Below, one piece after another: positions 41,130-51,418 of a stretch of 64,000 bases of DNA. How positions within the stretch are numbered: position 1 is the first letter of the stretch; every line of letters begins with the position of its first letter. This DNA is from Cytidiella melzeri (taxonomy: Eukaryota > Basidiomycota > Agaricomycetes > Polyporales > Irpicaceae): positions 17,366-81,365 of the forward strand of contig JABYQR010000209.1 of the NCBI GenBank assembly GCA_022592445.1, read 5' to 3'. Both the position numbers and the translations under genes were made by a program. Under the pieces are notes generated by a model. That model made no database searches, was not told the origin of the DNA, and saw only the letters and a program-made list of their open reading frames with translations.

Positions 41130-43466
41130 TCATGAGTATGTGCAGGCAGGTATACGACACAGTTGCACCCACATAATCTTTTTATAAAGCTGAGCGCGAA
41201 CCTTTGTAACGGCTTCAGGATCGATCCCTGTCCACTTAGTAAGCTGCTTCATATGATTGTTGTACTTTTCCTTGTATCCGTCTTCGGAGAACACGAGTTT
41301 GGGGTTCCGGGCCCCGCTAGTCCACACGTCCAGGCCATGCTCAAGCTACAGGAGAAGTGCAGTCCTTAGCGCATAGCATCATAAGCAGCATTAATCCATT
41401 CACCATACACAGCCCAGCTGCCAAGAATGGCACTGGAAGCGGGTTGAACTTGTCCTTGTGGATGATGCCAAAGTCGGAAGAGCTCTTGAAAAGGTACTCT
41501 TGAATTCCGCGCAGTATGATTTCTGGCTCGGCGTAGAATTCAGGATCATCAGACTCGAAGTTCTAAGATATATAAGCAACGCCACAAGAGCATTGTATGG
41601 AGACACCTGACCTTGTAAGAGTAGCGTGGAGGATCTCCCTCCCGAAGGCAGTGTTGCAGATATTGGACACGTTTCTGGTTCGTAGCTTTCACGTCCTTCC
41701 TTGTCGTATCCGATCGTAATCCATAGGCGTCAGCCACACGACAAGCTATCTTGTCCCGGAGATGACCTCTCTTTGATGAGGCACTATTCATGATCTTGGA
41801 TAGCGAAGCATCAGAGGGTAACATGCGAGAGAGGATGTATGGTGTGCGTACTAATTTATAGATGCGGTGTACATCAGCAGTCTGAGGGTTGAAGCACCGG
41901 CTTGCGTCGTTGCAGACCTTCATCCAGTCGCTCGCCGCCCAGCCCGAAGCGGTCATGGCATCAGGAAACAGATCCACAGTAAAGATGCGCACCGTGTATA
42001 AGTCAGTGGCCTTGATGATCAGGTTCTTTGTTCCACTGATATATTCGTTGCGACTGGGCTTTGGACGAAGCGCTGCCTGTGGGTTCACATATCCAATTGG
42101 CTCGTAAGGTTTCGGTTCTGGCGATATATGCTGTTGGTGTCTTCGCTGTAAGGTATGGTCTGAGCTTTCCTCTCGCTGATCCTGATGCCAGGCCAACGGG
42201 ACCGACGCGCGCGGGTTCTGCTCCTTTTCTGCTATCCTGCCATGAGTCGGACGATGTTGACGATTGATATCCCGCAAAGAGGTGCTGTTTTCCGTTGAAT
42301 GGACAACACTGTGCTGTCGACTTGAGTTGCGAGACAGCGAGCGTGGCCGTTCTTTCATGAAATGCAATGAGTCAGAGGCCAGACTTTTGGGGTGGAACAC
42401 CGTGCACGGAGATACTTACCATGAACAGGCTCAGGTGAGCTTTGATGCAATGGACTTGGAGATGGTGTGCGCATTGGCGATGTCCCAGTCGAGAGCTGCC
42501 CTAACGGAGAAGAACGCCCGCTGGTACACAATCCTGGCTGGCCTTGAGAAGAGGGCGAGCTGTTGCCACGTCGGAATGAGCCGCGACCTGGTTGGTCCTC
42601 ACAGTCATGGCTTCGACCACGGCTGTGGGAGGTCTCAAGACCTGTAGCCAATACAATGATAAGGTATTAGCTTCATACCATTACTGACGTGACAAACAAA
42701 CATGTACCGCTATCATCCTGTGGGGACTTCATCATCCGTGACTTATGACTCAGTCGCGCAAGCCTTTTGGGCGGTGATTTTGTGGTATCAACCACACCCT
42801 CTGATACAAACTCAAGCACAATGGTTAGCCTGCTGTGTACCAAAGATATGTAGGAACGGCGTGGACTTACCGAGGAAGGATCTTCAGATTCCATCCCATC
42901 TTCCGATTCATACTCGTGCTCATCATTTGAGCCATCTGCACGCTCAATACTGCGCTGCCGTATCTCTGTGGTGAGTACATGATTCTTGACTACCACACGA
43001 CAATCGAGGTAATTAGTTGGCACACACGACAACAGCGCTGACAAATGTTACATACCGCGTACTTGACGTTTGAGCACTGCGAGTTCTTGAAGGGCTTTGT
43101 GCAGCTTCTTCTGTGTTGCTGTCTCAGCGTTGTTGTCTACGGTAGTGCATCACAAGTTCAGGTTATTCCTGACACGTCACAGTATGAATACGTACCAGTT
43201 TCTTTTTGTTTCGCAGATCTTTTCCGCAGCCGCACAGCGTCTGGAGGAAGGATGTCTTTGGGTGTCACTTCTGTACGAGGGCCACGTCGATGTTTTTTCT
43301 TGCGTTGAGTGCTAGTGGAAGAAGCTAGGAAATCAAACATCAGCTTATACCAAACACTTGTACTCGACGTCAGAGCTGACAGTGTGCAGAAAATCGCACC
43401 TTCAGGTCTGTCGAGATTATCCTCATTTTCAGAGAGGATGGCCCGCTTTGATGACGGCAGCGGCAT
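41130..43466 (-). CDS. DUF6532-like protein of the DNA transposon
   Basis: Minus strand, ATG at 43464-43466, stop at 41130, with at least six GT-AG introns (for example 43401-43327). The N-terminal part is basic and low-complexity, including a Lys/Arg-rich stretch (STSTQRKKKHRRGPR) and a short coiled coil (QKKLHKALQELAVLKRQVR). The C-terminal part, from about 42100, matches my memory of DUF6532: DLFPDAMTASGWAASDW, then SSKRGHLRDKIACRVADAYG, then FYAEPEIILRGIQEYLFKS, FNPLPVPFLA and FSEDGYKEKYNNHMKQL. No catalytic motif is seen. It shares a 139-bp intergenic region with the transposase and lies inside the same terminal repeats, so an accessory DNA-binding role like CACTA TnpA is plausible. Exact exon joins were not all fixed. 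Confidence 0.65.
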
Positions 43467-43605
43467 TGTAAAAAAGCTCGACAGCAGGAGTGTGGTAGGG
43501 AAAAGCGAGCAGAGAGGTGAGAGTCCGGCTGCAAGTGTGCCGGAAAATTGCAAGTGTCTGTGCGTCAACCATCCTCACCCTTTTGCATCTGATCCTGGTC
43601 CTCCG

Positions 43606-46600
43606 ATGCCCTCCTACGTCTGCTTTTACTGTGGTGCTGAGAAACTCACTGCTCAAAGCCTTCGAAAACACATTCAGCACAGAGACGACTGTAAAACCGC
43701 GTTTTACGCACGTCTCACATGCAGACCTTCAGCGAACGACGACTGTTTGTCTCCCGGACTTCTTGCATCTCTGCAAGTCTCTGAAAATCATGTGGAGCCT
43801 GTCACAGACAACAGCAGCAGTGTATCTCCCGCAGCGACGAGCTTCAACTACTTACCTGAGGAAAGTTCAAGTTCTTCGCGTTCACGGTCAGACTCTACCA
43901 ACGTTGCAGAACTACAGCCACCATCAAAACGGGCACGGGTTGATGATGAAGAGGAGATGGAGCCGGGTGGACTGCCAAGAGACCCATTTTGCCACTTTCC
44001 TGGAGATCAGTACTCAGCGGGCCAAACGTACGGGAAGGGGCCAAATGTCTTTGAGGCGATGGCAGAGGCTAGGAGGAAGGAGGGCATATCTGACCAGGAT
44101 CCCTGGGCACCCTTTGCGAGCGGGGAAGAGTGGGAATTTGTGCGATGGGCGATGCAGTCAGGGGTCAGTCAGGGTGACATTGATAAGTACCTGAAACTCG
44201 AGATGGTGAGTGTTTTGTGTGGCTATACCAGAGACATCTCTGACCTTGATCAGACTCGAACACGTTCGGGACTGTCCTTCAAGAACAAACAGTCGTTCTT
44301 CGCTAAGGTTGACAGTCTTCCGAAGGGCCCAAATTGGCAGTGTGAGGTTTGGGAGGTGAAAGGCACGGAGGTCGACGAGAACGAGAACATGAGAACAGAA
44401 GTGGTCGAGCTCTGGAAACGCAATCCTGTCGAGTGTATCAAAGACCTCTTAGCCAATCCAATGTTCGCAGATCACATGCGATACGAGCCAGAGAGGTTGT
44501 ATGAAGATAAAGATGGGAAGCGGCCGATATTCAACGAAATGTGGACGGGAGAGTGGTGGGAAAAGCTGCAGGTATGTTACTTTCCAACCCTGTATCTGGA
44601 GTTTCATGATGATGATGGTCGTGGGTGAGATAGAAACTCTTACCAACAGGCGCAACTATTGTACCTGTCATTCTTGCCTCAGATAAGACCCAACTCTCGA
44701 CGTTCAGCGGTGACAAGTCCGCATGGCCTGTTTACCTCACCATTGGTAATATATCAAAGGACCTCCGACGCTCACCTTCCGCACGTGCTACTGTGCTCAT
44801 TGGATACCTTCCTGTCTCGAAGCTTGAATGCTTTTCGAAGGCAGAGCGCTCAGCAAAGATCTATGAACTCTTTCATCAGTGTATGTCGTCGCTCTTAGAG
44901 CCATTGGTCCAAGCAGGCACGAATGGCGTGGAAATGGTCTGTGCCGACGGGTTCATTCGCCACGTATACCCTATCATTGCGGCTTACGTTGCAGATCACC
45001 CTGAGCAGTGTCTGGTTGCGTGCACAAGAGAGAATGCCTGCCCCAAGTGTCAAATTAGCCCTGATCATCGAGGTGAGACACATCACTCACCCTTCCGTGA
45101 TCCAGAGCAGACGAAGTCCTGGATCGATGATGCTTTACACGGCTGGCCTCGCGCAGCTAAGGACGCAAATATCCGCCCTATCAAACCGTTCTGGGCATCC
45201 TTACCTCACTGCGACATTTTCCAGGCTCTAACTCCTGACATACTCCATCAGCTGCACAAAGGGATGTTCAAAGACCACTTGGTCAAGTGGACGACGGCAT
45301 GCGTGGGAGGAAAGGAGACGGAAATTGATCGTCGCTATCAAACAATGACTGCTCACCCTGGTCTTCGACACTTCAAACGCGGCATTTCTTTGGTATCACA
45401 ATGGACAGGAGCTGAGTATAAGCACATGGAGAAAGTTTTCCTTGGCGTCATTGCAGGTTCCGCAGATCAGAGAGTTGAAGGCGCAGTTCGTGCTGTGCTT
45501 GACTTCATTCACTACGCCCACTTCGAGACGCAAAACGAGGACTCTCTTAGCCGCCTCAAAGCCTCATGGAGAGCATTTCATGACACCAAGAGTGTGTTCC
45601 TAGAGCTCGGAGTACGTCAGCACTTCAACATTGCGAAGCTACATTCCATGTCACACTACGTACGTTCAATCCGGCTTCTTGGAACAGCTGATGGGTACAA
45701 CACCGAGAACCCTGAACGGTTGCACATCGACTTCGCCAAAATTGCCTACCGCGCAAGCAACAAGAAGGACTACATCAAGCAAATGACAAAATGGTTAGAA
45801 CGTCAAGACTCGATGCAGCGCTTTCAAGCGTACCTGGAATTCTTCCACCCCACTTTGAAGAGTGGCAGTACATCGGGAACAGCGGAAGACGAGGGCGATA
45901 GTGATAATGAGCACGCGGAAGGTGGTGAACAAGAGGATGAGGACAGAGAACACCAAGCTGAGTATAATATTGCAAAGCGCGTACCTTTCCCTCGGATGTC
46001 CATTGCGACAATCGAGAATGACATGGGCGCTGTTGACTTCAAGAAATGCCTAGGGAAATTTCTACAAGAACGGTTGTCTTCATCAGTGCGAGAGATTGAT
46101 GTTGATGAACTAACGCATGTAGAGGTATACAAGCAGTTCAAGCGTGACCTGCCGTTGATGAGCCAGGTTTCGAAGAAGTCATCTGTCGACATCATTCGCG
46201 CTGCTCCTCCTCTGCCCGCTCAAGGTCGCCGTCAAGCAGTCCCTGCTCAGTTCTCCACTGTCCTTGCCTTCAAAACATCTGGCGACCACGGAGAAAAAAG
46301 TCGTACAGGGGTAGTGAACCCAATAGCAGGTGCGTGCGAGTACTATGCTCTCTCATTTTGGCTCAGTCACTGACTGCCACTGACTCATTGCATAGGACTC
46401 ACCGTTGGTGAAGTACACTTGATTTTCAATGTACCACGCAAGTACCAGGCTGCGTCAGAATGCCCTCTGGCATACATGGAGTGGTTCACAGGCTTGGAAA
46501 GTTGGAACCACAGTATCGGCATGTTTTCTGTTTCTCCCTCAACCCGTAATCACCGTCGCCGCGCGTCGATTATCCCCATAACTCAGATTCAACGCACCTG

Positions 46601-46763
46601 TCATCTAATACCGGTTTTTGGCACGGCGATGGATACAACATGGACCAGAGAGAACGTTGCGCAGCGTAGTCACAAGTTCTTTGTCAACCCATACCTTCGA
46701 CACACCGATTTTGTACTGCTCCGGCTTCTTGTCGATAGGTGGCTTGAGTCTAAGGGCATATAA
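43606..46763 (+). CDS. Plavaka-type transposase
   Basis: ATG at 43606. An N-terminal zinc finger reads CFYCGAEKLTAQSLRKHIQHRDDC, followed by a Ser-rich, basic linker (PPSKRARV). The transposase core follows: WPVYLTIGNISKDLRRSPSA, ATVLIGYLPVSKLECF, GVEMVCADGFIRHVYPIIAA, CLVACTRENACPKC, then ALTPDILHQLHKGMFKDHLV and NTENPERLHIDFAKIAYRAS. The end is on a last exon after the intron at 46331-46395. This matches fungal Plavaka (CACTA-like) transposases. Acidic catalytic candidates are the D of CADG and of TPDILHQ. The join near 44572-44650 is out of phase by one base with the obvious GT-AG pair, so either another splice site is used or the gene is frameshifted. Confidence 0.8.
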
Positions 46764-47166
46764 TTCATGATCTAACTACAAATTGTTGCTTGAAATCAAT
46801 ATTCAATTGTGCATTAGTACGAGGCACTGGACGTAGGTTGGATGCTGTAGTCAGACGCATGAGCGGTAAAGCCCGTCATACCGCGTATCAGCGTTTACGG
46901 AGAGGACTTTCAGGGGCACCCGTCTTCAGAGGCAGATTGTGTGGCAGACGTGCTCCTGAGAGCTCCGGAGCAGGTTCATCAGCTACCACGCCCTCAGGAA
47001 ACGGCTGTCAGGGTGCCCATCTTCGGAGCCGAACAGTGTTTCCTGATGTACGCCATGCTTTCCTAGAGGGTTTCTCTAGTGATCAGGAGCCCCTCGGGGC
47101 CCCCGTGGCTTTTTGCCAAAATTGAGATGATGGTGGTTCCTCCGCGCCTGGCAACCGCCTGAGTTG

Positions 47167-47181
47167 GGGTCTTTTATTGTC
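47167..47181. repeat. LINE target-site duplication, 15 bp, right copy
   Basis: gggtcttttattgtc, identical to 29754-29768. It marks the 5' end of the LINE and the point where host sequence resumes. Confidence 0.9.
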
Positions 47182-47466
47182 ACTTTGTTACAAGTTTGTG
47201 CTTTGTACAACCGCAAGTGCATTGTATTCTGGGTCGTCAGAGCACTCGCCCGCGACCGCCTATAAAGTCATCCTGCGACGTGCTGCCAGTGCTGCTGTTG
47301 AACGCGTTACAGCCCCGAATACACGTACGCGTATAAAAGCTGCACTGCCACCCCGGCCCTTCGTGTCTTGACTAGACCAAAAGTGGCAGCAAGACGGTCG
47401 CCTGTAGATCTAGGGATATATAACAGCTGAGCTGAAGAAACGCACACCCTCAAGTGACCTTTTGTC
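47182..47466 (+). promoter_or_regulatory. Promoter region of the nuclease gene, shortened by the LINE
   Basis: About 285 bp remain between the LINE target duplication and the nuclease ATG. Two TATA-like boxes are visible: cgtataaaagc near 47332 and gggatatataaca near 47414, the latter about 50 bp before the ATG. Anything farther upstream now lies 17 kb away. Confidence 0.55.
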
Positions 47467-48800
47467 ATGAAGCAGCGTGTGTTATGGACACTGACGGCGG
47501 CGGCGGCGTTGGCGGGCGCACCAACAGCATACGGGTGGGGAGGAGCAGGACACGAGATAGTCGCGACCATCGCTCAGATCTACCTCCACCCTTCGACACT
47601 CACCACCGTCTGCGACATCCTCTTCCCTACTGACTCTTCTCTCACTTCACCGTCCTCACCCTCACCCTCGCCTCCGTGCCACCTCTCGCGCATCGCCTCT
47701 TGGGCTGACCAAGTACGGCGGCAACCCAAATACAGGTACACGGCGTCGTTGCACTATGTTGGCGCGGTCGACGACCATCCGAGCCAGACTTGCTCGTTCC
47801 CGGGTGCGGGTGGGTGGAACGGGAAGAGGGACCATAACGTGCTTGGAGCTATCAGGAACACTACTGGGGTTTTGGTTGAGTACACCGAGGGTTGGCACGG
47901 CCGGGAGACGGCGGAGGAGGCTTTGAAGTTTTTGGTGCATTATGTCGGGGACATGCACATGCCGCTGCACCTCACTGGAAGAGAGCGAGGTGGGAACGGG
48001 GTGAGGGTTGCGTTCGACGGACGGGTGACCAGTTGCGTTTATTTTATTCTTCGCTTTTTGTTTTTTTGCCATGTCGAACGGAGAAATGCTGAACTTGCTG
48101 TGGTTCTCCAGATTTGCACTCCCTGTGGGATTCTCTACTCATCGCGTCATCGCTGAGGACTATTCCATACAACTACACCAGACCGTTCCCGCGAGGCGCG
48201 ACAACTGTCGATATCGAGAGTCACTTACGAGGCGCGATCTATGACCCGTACGTCCGTCGCGTTCTTTTCGAAGGCATGGGCGTTGGCTCCGTAGAAGGCC
48301 GGTTCGCGAGCGAAGCGTACGACTGGCTGCTCTGTCCAGCACCCACCTCCACCGAAGCTGAACCTCTCACGCTGTGGCAATCTCTCCAAACCGTGCTGGG
48401 AGCAAAGCAAGCAGGCGACGAGACCCGCTGGGATGACGCCGTTCTCTGCCCGTTCGCGTGGGGCAAGGAGCTTCACAAGCTGAACTGCATGTTCCCCATC
48501 TGGCCTGCAGAGCTCGATCTCCCGCCTTACAATACCAGTCGGCTCCATCCCAGCGACGAGCACACACACGAACATGAGGACCCTACAGATTTCTTCAGGG
48601 GGCGTCCGCCGAAACCTCACCCTGAGCTTCTCGAGCTGGACACTCCCGAATACGCCGGCCGGCTTCGCAGCGAGTGGGTCGTGGAACGGTTGATGGCGAT
48701 GGCGGGTGTGAGGCTCGCTGGGCTCCTGAACGGACTGTTCATGGATGAGGCGCAGTTCGAGGATGAGATGTCCACGACGCTGCCCCTAATCCCAGTTTGA
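47467..48800 (+). CDS. S1/P1-type secreted nuclease
   Basis: ATG at 47467; exon 1 to 48031, intron 48032-48111, exon 2 48112-48800; 417 aa. A signal peptide (residues 1-23) ends so that mature protein starts WGGAGHE; in P1/S1 nucleases the N-terminal Trp and nearby His bind zinc. Further ligands are visible: D in ASWADQVRR, H in SLHYV, H and D in HYVGDMHMPLH, and H and D in NLHSLWDS, which is created by the splice. The family are zinc enzymes, secreted or vacuolar, that cut single-stranded DNA and RNA and remove 3'-phosphates, often for nutrient scavenging. The C-terminal half is longer than in P1 (near 290 aa), with a His-rich loop (SDEHTHEHED). All ligands look intact. Confidence 0.92.
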
Positions 48801-49810
48801 CCCAGGGGACGGCTCTTCCGTTCTTCCTCTCATGAGCTTACTGTAGTTTGTTTGTACATTATCAACGATGCTTGGATCTTTCTGTACCTATACCATCTCT
48901 GCTTCAACTTTGCAAAGTATACACTACACAAGTTACAACTGGCTGTCCGATGTAGTGATTCAGTGGAATACCTCCCCCTAAATACATCCTTGCAGACACT
49001 GCTGGCGCTGCTACGCGCGTAGACCATCGACTCGGTTCAACTAGCCCGACTGCGTATCACTCCAGTAGTGCCCCATCGTCAACAAAGTGCCCATAGTCAA
49101 GCGTACGAACTGTTACTAAAATGGGAAGCACGCAGCGAATGTCCTTTTCGCTCTGTTCTCCCAAAACAATTATCCTGCGAACACATCGGCCTTGTGCCTG
49201 CGCATACACTGGCAGCACAAATCCACAACAAAGGGACGTCAGACCATCGCTCAAAGACCTTCGAAGAGCGACACGTCGTGAAGTCTCCTTGTTTTTTTTT
49301 TGTTGTTGTTGTTTCTCTCTGGGCCTTACACGCCCAGGCGAAGCCTGGGTGCTGGAGTATGTTTTGGTGTGTATGTACTGTACAGCGTTTCATCACGTCG
49401 CGCCGATATGTCCCGCGCGAGCATCACTCCGACAAAACAATATTTGATCCTGTCGACATACTCCTCGGGATAGCACACCGATGTCCTAGTCAGATCGTGC
49501 CTACACTTGCTCTGTAGGACCGGTAGACAGTGTGACGACAAGATGAATACAGTTGTAGCGAATGTCCAGCCTTGGTGCTCGCGGTGTGCACCAGTTGTAG
49601 AGTGGTTTTGGTTTCCAGACCGTCGCACCGACAGTATGCATTAGAATATATTTTTTGTCACACCGTCGCACCGACACGATATATTAGAAATGAATGCGAT
49701 TATGCTATCTGCGACAATGGACGAAACGACAGTACACGAGAGCGAGGAAGCGAGAGTATAGCGCAGGCGGAAACGAACACAAACAAGAACGAAGAACAAG
49801 CCGACCGCGA
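48801..49810. other. Intergenic; one short tandem duplication
   Basis: Between the nuclease and the next (minus-strand) gene. A direct repeat accgtcgcaccgaca followed by tatta-rich sequence occurs at about 49618 and 49662. A T9/GTT run lies near 49295. No gene seen. Confidence 0.5.
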
Positions 49811-51270
49811 TCAGACCACGACAGACGCCATGAAGTTGCTGACGGCGCGCTGAATTGGCAGAAGATCAGCAGGGCCAGAGGGAAGAGCTCCGTCGCGGAT
49901 GGTGAACAAGCGGAGGTCAGCCTTGAGACACAGGTCGAAGTACCTGAGGCGGTGTTAGTATGCCAGTGCACTACCCGAGAGTCAGGGCGAACTCACTCCT
50001 TGAGCAGCGCCGCGGCCTGGGCATCGGAAGTCGACTTCGCCTTGGTCTGGACGGTTGCCTTCTGGAGTTCGTCGTCGACATACTTCCAGAAGCTGTCGTC
50101 CTTTTTGGCGCGTGCATCGGCGGTGCTTGTGCCTTCGGTGGCGTTGGCTTGAACTTGGCGATGCTTGAGGTAACACTGACGCTGAAGGTTGGGGTTAGCG
50201 CAATAGGGAGTGTACTGATGTGACACTTACAAGGAAGGCGAAGCGAGTGTAGTGAGAGCAGTCGGTATTGATGTACTCCGGCGCGATCTCGTTGACCATG
50301 GCGATAATGTCCTGAGCCCCTGTGCGGGGCTTGAGTTTGTCCGTGCTCGAGACGAGCGAGGCTGCGATCTGTAGTGTGATAGTAATGATCAGTGTGTGCC
50401 AAATTGCGCGCGTCGAAGAGCAAATGAGTGAACTTACGATGGCTTTGATGTCCGAACGATGGCGGGTCATCGCGTTGCTGACGGTCGTCCGAATGATCCT
50501 CCATTTCTCCATGGAGTGCAGGGTTGCACGGTCGAGCTTGAACCACTCGGGGGACTCTTTGATGAAGTTCTAGAATGTGGTCAGTGCCAGCGTATGTAGC
50601 ATATCGCGCGACTCACCATGACAATATCGACCGCGTTCTTGAGGTAGGCCGGGATATTCGGAGTCACCATCACCACCAAAACCTGATCTTGAACGTGCGC
50701 CTGCAGGTGCTTGAGAATTGGTCAGTTGGTGCGCAATGGTGAGCGATACGCACCTTGTAGGACTTGGACTGCAGCGTTTCCGTGGTCTTCGACAAGAAGT
50801 GGGCCTTGACAAGGATGTAAGTCTCAATGCTCCTCTGGTCAGCATCGAGCTGTGATGCGAATGGGTAAGCAATATGGTATCACGACAGGTGAGCACTTAC
50901 CTGGCTGAAATAGTCAGCTGCGGTCTCCTCGAGTTGGTACTCTAAGCATCTGCTGCGCGCGAACAACAACGCCTGCTTCTTGCGTTCGGGTCCCATATCG
51001 GGGGAGCTGTCACGGCGGCGACGACGGATAGAGCCAACGGGGAAAGGGCCAGTGCTGATCGAGGAGGTGGATTCGGTGCCATCCGATCGAGAAAGGTGTG
51101 GAACGTGGTCGAGTCCATCGTCCGTCTCGCTAGTGCTGGCAGGATGATAACTTAGAGACGGGGGAGGGAAGACAGGCTTGAGGCCGCGGTGGTATTGAGC
51201 GACAGGTGCTCGTTAGCACAGAAGAGGTCGTCGAAGACACTCATCGAGGGCGTTGAGCGACGAGCAACCA
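49811..51270 (-). CDS. Unrecognised spliced gene, minus strand
   Basis: Stop TGA at 49811-49813. Exons joined by GT-AG introns read, from the 5' side: a Ser-rich lead with RRRRR; MGPERKKQALLFARSRCLEY; LDADQRSIETYILVKAHFLS; FIKESPEWFKLDRATLHSME; IAASLVSSTDKLKPRTGAQD; NEIAPEYINTDCSHYTRFAF; a Lys/Ala-rich segment with SFWKYVDDELQKA; and an end LRLFTIRDGALPSGPADLLP. All exons stay open, so the gene looks intact, mostly helical, about 350-400 aa. The first exon is uncertain: the ATG frame at 51240 stops early. No domain is recognised. It lies just downstream of the Tnp2-like gene on the same strand, so it could be that element's second gene, or an independent host gene. Confidence 0.55.
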
Positions 51271-51418
51271 GCGCGACCTGGAGAAACATGGCAAGCGCTC
51301 AAATCGATATAAGCGCACCAATGTTTACCTTTGTTTGGTCAACAATGAGGCCACAGGAAATGAGATTGCGAGAGACACAAGTGAACATGAGCCTCTATTT
51401 CTAAACTACAATACATTA

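Larger units (their letters stand above)
40639..47071. mobile_element. Plavaka/CACTA-type DNA transposon with two divergent genes
   Basis: Terminal inverted match: catggcatacatcaggg (40644-40660, continuing to ggctccg near 40678) against the reverse complement of 47024-47057 (cggagcc...cctgatgtacgccatg). A 7-bp direct repeat ttctcta (40632-40638 and 47072-47078) may be the target duplication; it is short enough to be chance. Both ends also carry ggagcac/ctccggagc subterminal motifs, as CACTA elements do. Inside are a DUF6532-like gene (minus) and a Plavaka-type transposase (plus), 139 bp apart. Confidence 0.65.
29769..47166 (-). mobile_element. Tad1-like LINE with a DNA transposon nested in its 5' region
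   Basis: Minus-strand non-LTR retrotransposon. The 3' end is a 31-nt poly(A) (T-run 29769-29799). ORF2 (endonuclease, RT, RNase H) and ORF1 (zinc knuckle, RGG tail) are present. The 15-bp duplication sets the outer borders at 29769 and 47166. Removing the DNA transposon (about 40639-47071) leaves roughly 11 kb. RNase H after RT plus a CCHC near the C-terminus fits the fungal Tad1 clade. Confidence 0.85.

Noticed and set aside
47467..48800. Intron starting at the first gtgacc (48025)
   Set aside because: It breaks the frame; the donor at 48032 gives the family's NLHSLWDS zinc motif across the splice.
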